Assembly (NCBI RefSeq): GCF_019703515.2
Contig: NC_059358.1
Coordinates: forward strand, 48,192,594 to 48,256,593
Length of the DNA stretch: 64,000 nt
Origin: Myxocyprinus asiaticus
Lineage: Eukaryota > Chordata > Actinopteri > Cypriniformes > Catostomidae
Reading direction: 5' to 3'
Positions 10,801 through 20,225 of this stretch are shown one piece after another. The number at the start of each line of letters is the position of its first letter. The first letter of the stretch is position 1. The notes under the pieces are model-generated. The model had not been told where the DNA came from. It saw nothing but the letters and a program-made list of their open reading frames with translations, and made no database searches. Position numbers and translations under genes: made by a program.

Positions 10801-13800
10801 TGAATTGTGATTGATCACATGATTTCTTCCTATCTATGTGGGCAGTTTGTGGCTACAGGAGACTATGCAAGTGGAAACACAAGACTGATGTGACAATAGA
10901 AAAAAGTTGTGTGAGCAATGAAGGGTAATGCACAGACACAGTGAAAGCCATGAGCCCTAAGAGAAGATGCACCCAGCACACGTGATAGGAAATCATGAAG
11001 GGGTGAGTGAAATCAGGTGAGGGGTCACAGACAGACGTGTGTTTGTTTGGTACCTTCTCTTCAGACACCTGCAGTGTCTTCAGTGATTGGTCATAACCCC
11101 TCAGCTGCTCCTCCAAACGCTGCTTCGTGCTGTTTGACACGGCCGATCACGACACACAAGCACATGCAGGGGGCATCAGAAGAGGGGGGATCAGACCACA
11201 CAACAATCAGCCAGAGAGATGAAGAGCAGGAAGGCAGGTTATTAATTTTATGACATTTCCACTATTATGATTTCATGTAAAGAGCACACGTGTGCAGCCG
11301 TGATGGAACGGCAACATTATGTTTTAGACAGTGCTTTAAATACAACATGCACTCGGAACACAGCTGTTCTACAAGCATCACAGGCCGAACAGGAAGAACC
11401 AAAAATGGGTCATAGGTATGTTCCGATAGGGACCGCAGGGAAAAACAATGCTAAATGCAAATAATAAAATGCACTATAACTGCAATAAAACCGTGGATAG
11501 TAAGAATAGTCTTATTAACGTTCAACAAAGAGAGAAGATGCTTCCCATATCATTTGTTGTTTATGTCAAAGACTGTATGTCCAATCAAACTCTACAGTAT
11601 TTTGGTGCAAATTCATCTGTCACTTAATTGAAGCTAGCCAAATTAGACAGATGGGCATGATTAGCTTAGGATTAGAAAACATGGAATGGTTGCGTGACAT
11701 CATCCTCAAAATAACATGAACAAAACTAGACAAGGAAATATGACCCTCACAACATTAAATACAGTTTCACTTGCAACGAGAACCAAACTTGTCGATCACA
11801 GCGCGTTTGATGAATTACTGGCTGCTCAGAACATGAAACCATTGAAGTTTAAGAGAGATTTACAAACCAAACTCAAACTAAACACTGGAAATATGAGTAT
11901 GTTTCAAATTAAGCTGATTTAAATGGCATTTTTGTTACTTTTCAGGGTTTTTCCTGGGTGAATAAAGGTCTTTGGTGGTGGCTGATAGATACGGTCATCC
12001 ATATGCTTGAAGTTGGTTTATAACAATTGCGATTAATTATTATAACAATTATTTAATTGCACTGCATGCGTACATTGGATACGAGTTATCCTCTAAGTAT
12101 CTGGAACCTTTTTAATTTGACAGAGAATTTGTTCTTTATGTGAAATCAAACTAAACTTAATTTAATGAACCCCTTATTTCTAGTTATAATATTTTGTTTG
12201 TACCCATGAGTAGACCACATTACAGAGTTTGGACTGTGCTAGTGAACATTTTTGTTCCTACTCCATAACAGATATAGTTTTCCTTTCATACGGCTCTTAA
12301 TGATTTCAGTAATCTTTAGGACTATCTGAAGGTAAACATGGCCAGTTTATTTCCTATTATTATCGAACATCATTCAAAGAGAACATCCATTACACAAGAG
12401 GAAAACTTTGTTCATAATTTGTCTTGGAGGTCCAGACTTTAGAGCCCTTTTCATTTACAGTACTTGCCCTTATATTTAGAGTGCAATACTCTAAGCACAG
12501 GTACGACCATGGATGGCTCTTCTACTGTGGTTAGTAGCGAATCTTTCTAAAACATGATAGTATTTGTATGTGCTGTTTAGCATGTCGGGCTGTCTAGTAG
12601 TTTGAATTCATAGAGCTTTATCTAGAAAATTCTCAATAGAATTCAAATGGGTCGCATCAGTTTTGTGGTCTGTGCTGCAAAATCAAGGCTCGACCTGCAC
12701 AAGCGATTCGTTCAGCGCTATCCTATCTCTGAAACATGAATATCGAGTGAAGCACGGTTAATGCGTGAATGTTCCTGAGAAACAGTAGTAGAGAGGATCA
12801 GTTGCCGAGTGGTTCTGTGATGGCTCGGGCACGAAAACCAGCCTTCAATCGCAGCATGCAAAAAAATGTTGTAAATGAAAAGCATATTTAGCGATTACAA
12901 AGCGCCAAACGTGAACTAAGATGAAAACACATAGAATTTAATTAGAAATATACTGTAGATGTGCATCAAAAAAATTCACATGACTTTCCTTAATAAATCA
13001 TGTGACTGAATAATTATCTCATAACTGGAGTAACAAGTGGACCAATATCATGGCGTAGCATCTGAAATGTTGATCTGGTCATTCTGAAATGGCAGACCCA
13101 AAATCTGCAATTAGAATGATTTTCTACTATTACCTTACTTTGACACTCAGACTAAACACTAGCAAACATGAAGTTCATCAGACTGTTTTGTCTGCGCACT
13201 CTAAATCGCAAGTAACTGACCCTTCGCTAAGCTCCGCCCCTCTTGCTTACGGTCGCCCGCTCTGACAAGCTCTGCAGAACTCCCCATTGGAATTAATGGG
13301 TGAATGCCGTGAATGACGGTTTTTGGCAAAATATTCTCATAAACAGAATGGATAATATTTTGACCTGGGCTGGTATGAAGAGTGGCGTTGTAATGCATAT
13401 TTATCTGAGGTTTTTTTTAATCAGAGAAATTGTTAAATTATACAGTAATTTGATTGAAAACTGTTTAGACTGTGAATCAGAATCAAGGCAAACGATTATT
13501 ACAGTCACTTCATTTAATAGCGATTACACATCTAATAACATTAAGTGAATAGAGCTGTTTATAACGTCTCATAACACACTCATTTTAATGCTGTGAACTG
13601 TTTATTTACTATCACTTGTGCTATGACTTGAATCAATACATAAATGAATTAATGTTCAGTTATTCGCTTTAATTTATCTTGGAGTAAATGTAGGTGTCGT
13701 TACAGATGTTATATGCTCATTTGGGAATGACGGCTGACACAGTTTAATCCATAACATGCTCTTCTCCAGATTTGTTTAAAGATTATTTAAAAAAAACAAA

Positions 13801-16800
13801 AAAAAACAAAGAAAAACACTGTGTATCCTCTCATATTAGCGTGTCAGAGTAATGGCGGCATGGCAAAAGTTGCTAAGACAGGATTGATCAGAAGCGCTTT
13901 TAAGGTGGGGCATAGCAAATCAAATTTATTTCTGAACAAAAGAGCCACAGTGGCTACATCAGTGTTGGGTAAGTTAGTTACTCTAAATAAAGTAATTCAT
14001 TACTAACTACTAATTACATCTTCTACAGTGTAATTAGATTAATGTATTAATTACTCCATCTGAAAAGTAATTGCATTATTACCAATTACTATCCAAACCC
14101 TTATCAACCTCAACCAGATGAACAATACAAGGATAGACATGAAACTGTTCTTTTAATTCTTTCAAATAAATTATATAAAATCTAATAAATTATTAATGAA
14201 CTGGCCAAAGAATTTAAGGGGGCAGCGTTAAATTCGAAAACATATATTTTAACATTAGACGTTACATTTCGATTTTAAATTCACTCTTGTTTAATATAGA
14301 ATTCTTCTATAGTCTATACAGTATTTAATACAATTACATCAGACGTAACTAATTAAATAACTGAAAAATTAAGAGTAATCCCTTCACTATTTTTCAATGA
14401 AAAAGTAATTTAATTACAGTAATTAATTACTTAGTAATGCATTACACCCAACACTGGGCTACAACTACCATTTTGCCAATTTCCCCAGAAGTGACAATTT
14501 TGTTAAACACAGGATGGAAACGCTGCTTTATTTGCAAACTGCTTTTGTGAAATTTTCACATAAATTAAACTGGTAACATGGACAGAAACATAGCTACTGA
14601 CACACTGTCTCTCTCTCTCTCTCTCTCTCTCACAGGTTTGCCTCAGTTTCAAGCATGATCCAGTTATGGTATCGTGATGCGTTGTGATGTAATGAATGGT
14701 GACGTGCATCATGAGGTTGCGCATGTTGGCACCGTATGATGAAGTACTGCATCATGCATGTGCTGCACGAGATTACCAGTCAGACAGGAACGTGTGGTTT
14801 CAGCTCTTTTTCTCCCCAATTTGGAATGCCCAATTCCCAATGCACTCTAAGTCCTCGTGGTGGCGTAGTGACTCGCCTCAATCTGAGTGGTGGAGGACGA
14901 ATCTCAGTTGCCTCCGCGTCTGAGGCCGTCAATCCGCGCATCTTATCACGTGGCATGTTGAGCACGTTACCGTGGAGACTTAGCACGTGTGGAGGCTTCA
15001 CACTATTCTCCGCGGCACCCACGCACAACTCACCACGTGCCCCACTGAGAGCGAGAACCACATTATAGTGACCACGAGGAGGTTACCCCATTTGACTCTA
15101 CCCACCCTAGCAACCGGGCCAATTGGTTGCTTAGGAAGCCTGACTGGAGTCACTCAGCACGCCCTGGATTTGAACTCGTGACTCCTCTTTACTTGCTGAG
15201 CTACCCAGGCCCCTCCACGGTTTCAGCCCTTTAACTCATTTTACACAGTTGAACATTTGAAAATGTATGTGTAAATGAAGAGTAAGACCCACACTTCAGC
15301 CAGCTGTGCTCTCCCCTCGGCCCGCTCCAGATCCCCCTCCATCACCAGCAGCTTACGAGCCACCTGACAGAGACAAAGTTCAGGAAACCAGTTTGACATG
15401 AAAACAGTCATGAAAAATAAATAACTCAGTAGATATTCAGAAAAAGTTCTTGGTTCTCAACCCTAGTCATGCATGAAGTAGGGTATCTGACCTCGTCATA
15501 CTTGCGGTCGGCTTCTGCAGCGATGTATCTGGCCTCCTTTAGCTGGATATCCTGTAGCTCCATCTTCTCCTCGTCCTTCAGAGCTCTGTTCTCAATCACC
15601 TTCATTCCCCTACACAGCACAACACACAACAAAAATGTTTGACAGGTATTTCAATGAAAGGTTTTCATCCCAAGAATGAAAATTCTGTCATTATTTATGC
15701 ATCCTCACGTTGTTACAAACACATTTGACCTGATTAAAACAAGTTTAGTTTATCTAACATATCTATAAGTTCATGCAACAAAAAACATTTGTGCCTGTAA
15801 TGCTTTCATAAAAACTCATGGGGCACCAAAGTGTACAGTATTTGTGTAATGTGCCATGTAAATGATTGTCACCTCTCGCTCTCATCTGCAGCTTTCTCAG
15901 CCTCCTCTAGTTTGTGCAGTGCTGCGGTCAGTCTGTCCTGAGCTCGATCCAGCTCCTCCTCCACCAAATGAACACGTCTGCTCAGAGACGCCACCTCTGA
16001 CTCCGCCTGACACACAAACACAAACTGTAATGTGTTTTCTATTGTTTTGATAAAACAAAGTCTCAGCTTTCAAATCTGGTCAATGCTGTCATGGAATTCA
16101 AACTATAAATGCTTTTATGCTCTTTAATGTGTCAAATCGCTTAAGCTCAGAGAGCGCTGCATTTTGCATCTCTGCTCCATTTAGCACTCCTCTTTGAAAA
16201 CACATGAATGAACATCAGATGGGATGTTGAAAGACGCAATGCAACTGGCTGAAATGATCATCTCTAATGTGATCAGTGAATAAGGGTTTCAACTGCGGGA
16301 TGATGTCAATGACATCAACTACAAATTAAAAGAAATGTTAAGGCATACTACAGTGACAGAGTCTTCCTGGTGAATGTTGAACATTATTATAGGGTTTCTA
16401 AAAATATCTGTGCTATACTGGATTAATGTCTCTAATGATCACACTAACCCTAATTAGCTTTTAAATATATATCATATGTATGACAGAAGCACAGCAGGAC
16501 TAGATACTCATTTACACATAACTTATTTGCCACTTTTCCACCATCGGGCCAAATGGTTCTTATTGCGAAACCGTGCCTTTCCGTGCTGATCTGGGCTTCT
16601 TAAAGTTTCTTCTCCATTGTGGTGCTTGAATGTACATAACATATACGTCAGTTGGTGACGGCGTGAAAGGTAAACACTGGAACGAGTGAGCTATGGAGGA
16701 TGACTGCATATTTCAGTTTTTAGTACTGCTTTTCCTCCTTGTTTTTACTCTACTAAAGCACAGGAAAGACATGTCCCATGTCGCAAAAAAGAAAAGCAAA

Positions 16801-18798
16801 GAGCAAAAGGCGAGAGGTTTACCATCATATGCTGAGGGGCTGTGACCCGAACACACAAAAAGGTAAAAGTTCCCAAACTAGCTAAAAGGGACATTTATTG
16901 ACAAAATATAATAGGAGTAATAAAACGATTTATTGCACAGCTCTCTGGAATACTCTATTCTGATTGGTCAATGGCGCCATCTAGCGGTCTGATATCTCTG
17001 AGTAACAACCGCACATCCACATATCAGACCGCTCATCCAGGTATTGCAAGCCATCTTTCCTGCTTCTCGGATCATTGTGAGATCTCTACAAGTAAGCTAA
17101 TCAAATAATTTCAACTTAAATCAGTGTTTCATGTGAATGTATTTATTTGGCAAGTCGTCTTGTAATAATCTGGATAATGAGCAGTCAGATGGTCATTAAT
17201 TACAAAATAAACACCAACAGAACTCAAACTGGAGGTGGATTTCCACAAGTTCATTTATTCTCACATAATTACATCATTTCAACACAAATCAATATTTTAT
17301 GTCCATCAGGGTTGTGCACCATTCAGAATTGAATGAAGAATGCCAATTCAATTGCACTTCAATTCAAGGAAGCAAAAAGGATGTAGAATTGCAATTCGAA
17401 TTTAGGGAAGTATAATTAAAATGGAATGACTTTTTTCAAGTTTTTTTTTTAATAATCCATTTGATTTTTCAGTATAACATGAAACATGTTCTCATATGCA
17501 TAACAAATGGGATATTTCCAGAAACATTACACTGTAAAAAGAATTCTTAAAATCAAGTAAACAATGCTGAAAAAGCAATGAAAGATTACTGTAGTTTTTT
17601 CGGCACAAGTAATGCATCGCAATACAGCTTTTATATTAAAACATACTTAGATTCTTTTTAAGTTGAACCAACAAGCACAGCAGGGAGTTGAATTAATGCA
17701 TTTTTTTAGTTCAAATTGGTCTAGAACAAATGTTTATGAGGTTCAGTCCCATTTGCCCTCATCCCAGCATGCACTGGGGCATGAATAATATGGCTGCATC
17801 GTTTGGCCATTTGCATGGTTTTATTTACATTTGTTGTAGTTGATTTTGTCATGGTAGGTAACTTGTTGTTTTGTGATGTCAGGATGAGTTTGTTTCTCTA
17901 ATGAATTTATCAACTCATAAGCATGTTTTATGTACCAAGTGTCAAGGTCTGCATGTGCCATTTTAAAATATTTTTTTTTTCATGTGTTTCAAGTGTTCAT
18001 GTGATGAGTAAAAATGTGATATTATTGGTTTAAGACAGCAAGCACAACACTCTCCATGCAATATGTTTAGAAATGTACAGTACATGAGATGCTTAGAACA
18101 GTGAGCGGTTTATTATCCTATAAATCAGTCCTATAAAGTCAGAGCAGGCTGACATTTTAAGTTAGTTAAAATGAAGTATATTAATTCAACTTAAAAAAAG
18201 CAATGCAAACTTAATTTCTTTGTTATATAAACATCACTTTTAGAGTTATAATAATAAATAATACATATAATAAAATTTGATAATGTTTAAAATGCCACCT
18301 ATAGAAATTTGTATTTCATACATTTTCATTTTATAGACCGCAGTGGAGGAACTCCAAGAATGCTCTAGTTCAATATATTAAACATTCAATCGATTCAAAT
18401 TTTAAATCTATTTTTATGAAGAAAACATGTGGTGAACCATTTCTGGTGCTATACAGCAAAAATAAATAAAAAAAAATTATATTTTATAATATATATATAT
18501 ATATACACTGATCAGCCACAACATTAAAACCACCTGCCTAATATTGTGAAGGTCCCCCTCGTGCCGCCACAACAGCGCCAACCCGCATCGCAGAATAGCA
18601 TTCAGAGATGATATTCTTCTCACCACAAGAATAACGGTAATGGTCTACAGTAACTCAGATAACCGCTCTGTACAATTGTGGTGGGAAGAATATCATCTCT
18701 GAATGCTATTCTGCGATGCGGGTTGGCGCTGTTTTGGCAGCACAAGGGGGACCTTCACAATATTAGGCAGGTGGTTTTAATGTTGTGGCTGATCGATG

Positions 18799-18829
<31 letters not shown>

Positions 18830-19605
18830 GATATAGCTCTGGAAAAAATATATATATATAGCTCTGGAAAAAATGAAGAGACCACTGCAAAATGATCAGT
18901 TTCTCTGGATTTACTATTTATAGGTATGTGTTTGAGGAAAATGAACATTTTTGTTTTATTGTATAAAGTACTGACAACATTTCTCCCAAATTCCAAATAA
19001 AAATAGTAATTTAGAGCATTTATTTGCAGAAAATGACAACTGGTCAAAATAACAAAAAAGATGCAGTGTTTTCAGACCCCGAATAATGCAAAGAAAACAA
19101 GTTCATATTCATTTTTAAATAACACAATACTAATGTTTTAACTTAGGAAGTGTTCAGAAATCAATATTTGGTGGAATAACCCTGATTTTCAATCACATCT
19201 TCAATCATGTGCAGACAGGACACACTATAAGTTAAGTATACGAAGTCAAAAGCATATGGTGCAAAACTGATATACATAATGTCTTCATACATCACTATCA
19301 AGCCCTAACTTTAGGGCTGTCAGCTTCTCTCAGCTTATACAAATGACAGGAAAAAGCGGTATTGTATTGGGAGAGAGAGACTCCTGAAGAACAAAGATAA
19401 ACAGAACAGGACGGAACTGCGGGTGAAATGGTTTACAATAAAAAACCGCAAGTGTTGTTTGTGTGTGCACCTGTTCTCTGGTTCTCTTCTCATCCTCCAG
19501 TTGTCTGTGCAGGACTTCAGCTCTCTCCTCCGCTTCATCCACCTGCTGCTGCAGAACTTTAATCTTGCGCTTGACCGCCTCCACACTGTTCAGTGTCACA
19601 GACAT
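7802..19605 (-). CDS. Low-molecular-weight tropomyosin (8 exons, 249 aa)
   Basis: Actin-filament coiled-coil protein, short isoform starting at a 1b-type first exon. Exons, 5' to 3': 19605-19471, 16006-15873, 15609-15492, 15363-15293, 11129-11054, 9423-9361, 9107-9038 and 7884-7802. They total 750 nt, 249 codons plus stop, inside the usual 247-251 aa range. The 134/118/71/76/63/70 nt internal exon sizes are the classic tropomyosin pattern, and all junctions are GT-AG. Diagnostic segments are [55 protein letters not shown] and [17 protein letters not shown]. Exon 6 and the last exon are divergent. I do not assign a paralog symbol; pmvk next door is compatible with a tpm3-like origin but does not prove it. 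Confidence 0.93.
7885..9037 (-). other. Tropomyosin last intron
   Basis: AT-rich. I see no coding exon, including no recognisable alternative 9a-type ending, and no clear repeat boundary. Confidence 0.45.
9038..9107 (-). CDS. Tropomyosin exon 8
   Basis: 70 nt encoding [20 protein letters not shown] then DLE. Donor |gtaaaa. Confidence 0.93.
9145..9312. repeat. Old SINE-type fragment in tropomyosin intron 7
   Basis: ACATTTATGCATTCAGCAGA followed by TATCCAAAGTGTCTTACAGT is a degenerate copy of the conserved teleost SINE tail found cleanly at 31993-32205. Next to it are an inverted B-box-like GAATTGAACCCATG and a tRNA-like CTAGCTCAACTGGTAGAACA, suggesting two overlapping old SINE pieces. Confidence 0.5.
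9361..9423 (-). CDS. Tropomyosin exon 7
   Basis: 63 nt, 21 codons, [20 protein letters not shown] plus E. Acceptor ttacag, donor GAG|gtcaac. Confidence 0.93.
9424..11053 (-). other. Tropomyosin intron 6
   Basis: Contains an A-homopolymer near 9620 and inverted blocks (CTACGCTACCCATGATCC near 9820; CATCATGGGATTGTAGTT near 10084) that look like the two ends of an old foldback element of about 300 bp. Nothing coding recognised. Confidence 0.35.
11054..11129 (-). CDS. Tropomyosin exon 6 (divergent)
   Basis: 76 nt, the standard exon 6 length, encoding [20 protein letters not shown] then VSEEK. The heptad pattern and terminal EK are kept, but the family's usual Cys-Ala-Glu-Leu start is replaced and no Cys remains. 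No second exon-6 alternative was seen nearby. Confidence 0.82.
11130..12955 (-). other. Tropomyosin intron 5, upper part
   Basis: No exon, RNA gene or clear mobile-element boundary seen. Small open frames here (for example 11267-11464 and 11716-11922) lack domains and codon-pattern support. Confidence 0.4.
12960..13195 (+). repeat. Dispersed repeat Y, copy 2
   Basis: Shares ATAACTGGAG/ACCAATATCATGG, CATCTGAAATGTTGATCTGG and TCATTCTGAAATG blocks, in inverted orientation, with 4526-4797. Confidence 0.6.
13960..14456. mobile_element. Non-autonomous hAT element (497 bp)
   Basis: Ends are CAGTGTTGGG... and ...CCCAACACTG, inverted, and the inner ends are rich in AGTAATTACT-type repeats. The flanks are GGCTACAT (13952-13959) and GGCTACAA (14457-14464), an 8-bp duplication with one mismatch, as expected for hAT. 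No transposase. Confidence 0.85.
14604..14634 (+). repeat. (CT)n microsatellite
   Basis: About 15 CT units in tropomyosin intron 5. Confidence 0.95.
14805..15215 (-). mobile_element. tRNA-derived SINE
   Basis: On the minus strand it starts GGGGCCTGGGTAGCTCAGCA (A box TAGCTCAGCAAG) and has the B-box-like GAGTTCAAATCC about 40 nt later, then a body of roughly 330 bp ending GGGGAGAAAAAGAGC near 14805. Length and tRNA-like head fit a cyprinid SINE. It lies about 80 bp from tropomyosin exon 5, in the sense orientation of that gene. Confidence 0.8.
15293..15363 (-). CDS. Tropomyosin exon 5
   Basis: 71 nt encoding [20 protein letters not shown] then LAE. The donor is used after GAAGT|gtgggt and the split codon is completed by exon 6. 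Confidence 0.9.
15492..15609 (-). CDS. Tropomyosin exon 4
   Basis: 118 nt encoding [20 protein letters not shown] followed by [19 protein letters not shown], the most conserved tropomyosin segment. Confidence 0.95.
15873..16006 (-). CDS. Tropomyosin exon 3
   Basis: 134 nt encoding [20 protein letters not shown], then [20 protein letters not shown]. Joined directly to exon 1b, as in short isoforms. Confidence 0.93.
16007..16930 (-). other. Tropomyosin intron 1, lower part
   Basis: No exon or element boundary recognised. A stretch around 16545-16690 looks GC-richer than its surroundings but has no assignable feature. Confidence 0.35.
16931..17192 (+). repeat. Dispersed repeat X, copy 2
   Basis: CAGCTCTCTGGAATACTCTA, TCTGATTGGTCAATGGCGCC, TAGCGGTCTGATATCTCTGA, TCTCTACAAGTAAGCTAATC and GATAATGAGCAGTCAG occur in the same order as in 3346-3592. 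Same orientation as copy 1. Confidence 0.75.
17300..18440. repeat. Probable old hAT-type element cluster
   Basis: The left side (GGGTTGTGCACCATTCAGAA, then CAATTCAATTG-rich sequence) and the right side (AACATTCAATCGATTCAAAT) look like two ends of one element, interrupted by a segment starting ACACTGTAAAAAG near 17529. Boundaries are not firm. Confidence 0.35.
18485..18507. repeat. (AT)n tract left of the MITE
   Basis: Dinucleotide run. A second (TA)n run of about 28 bp lies at 18800-18829 on the other side of the MITE. Confidence 0.9.
18508..18797. mobile_element. Tc1/mariner-type MITE with long inverted repeats
   Basis: CACTGATCAGCCACAACATT at the left is mirrored by AATGTTGTGGCTGATCGATG at the right. 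The arms run more than 100 bp inward (GAATATCATCTCTGAATGCT and its inverse). It is flanked by (TA)n runs, consistent with TA target sites. No coding capacity. Confidence 0.88.
18830..19215 (+). mobile_element. Truncated Tc1-like element, left end only
   Basis: AGCTCTGGAAAAAATGAAGA and the following CCACTGCAAAATGATCAG resemble a common fish Tc1-family terminal repeat. The piece breaks off near ACCCTGATTTTCAATCACAT with no transposase or right end. The first 14 bases of the end are duplicated across a short (TA)n tract at 18834-18870. Confidence 0.6.
19471..19605 (-). CDS. Tropomyosin exon 1b (start exon)
   Basis: The ATG at 19605-19603 begins [20 protein letters not shown], aligning with short-isoform first exons. 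An in-frame ATG seven codons upstream (MTDCDLK...) exists but would add residues not seen in this family. The exon ends AGAGAACAG|gtgcac. Confidence 0.9.
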
Positions 19606-20134
19606 CTTCAGATCACAGTCAGTCAAGAGATGCTGCTGCTGGATGAACAGACGAGCTCCTCAAATCATCACACACACCTGCCGCGCGCGCTCACTGTCAG
19701 CAGGAAGTGACGTCTCTTCCGCACAAACACCCTGTCAATATAAAGGCTTAGAATAAAAGGCTCATGTACAGTCACGATTGTGACCGTCTGGCCTCATACC
19801 AAACAAACAAACAAACAAACAAATACAAAGGACATGAATTATTGATTTGAGTTGAAATTATGTTTTTTTTTTTTTTTTAATGATTTTTTTTTATGTGATA
19901 AGAAAGAGACACGGAGATTCTAGTAACAGCTATAGCTCAAATAAAGCTCTGGTTTGCGTCGAAGTTCTGTTGTTTCTTTATTTTGCGAAAATGACCATCT
20001 GACTGCCCTTTGTCCTTATTGCAAAGCTACATGAACACTGACTTCAAAATGTAACTATCCGCGTCCGGGTCCACCCTGTCGGGGTTTATTTTTCGATAAA
20101 GACTCTCTGAGTCTGACTGTTCATATCAGTACAT
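19606..20134. other. Region upstream of the tropomyosin start exon
   Basis: Holds the 5' UTR and presumed promoter of the short isoform, with a GC-rich patch (GCCGCGCGCGCTCACTGTCA, about 19679). An (AAAC)n run lies at 19799-19822 and a T run at 19862-19879. No TATA box or upstream tropomyosin exon recognised. Confidence 0.4.
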
Positions 20135-20210
20135 TTTACATATCAGACCGCTAGATGGCGCGATTGACCAATCAGAAAAGAGCATTCCAGAGAGCAGCGT
20201 AATCAAATAA
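20135..20210 (-). repeat. Dispersed repeat X, partial inverted copy 3
   Basis: ATCAGACCGCTAGATGGCGC, GATTGACCAATCAGAAAAGA and CATTCCAGAGAGC are the reverse complement of the start of copies 1 and 2. Confidence 0.7.
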
Positions 20211-20225
20211 TAAAATATAAATATA

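Noticed and set aside
14736..15068. 110-codon open frame (+) and its 93-codon minus-strand partner
   Set aside because: Both lie inside the tRNA-derived SINE; GC content keeps several frames open.
18508..18797. Possible hairpin RNA or microRNA precursor
   Set aside because: The long inverted arms between TA tracts fit a Tc1/mariner MITE better; no evidence of a processed RNA.
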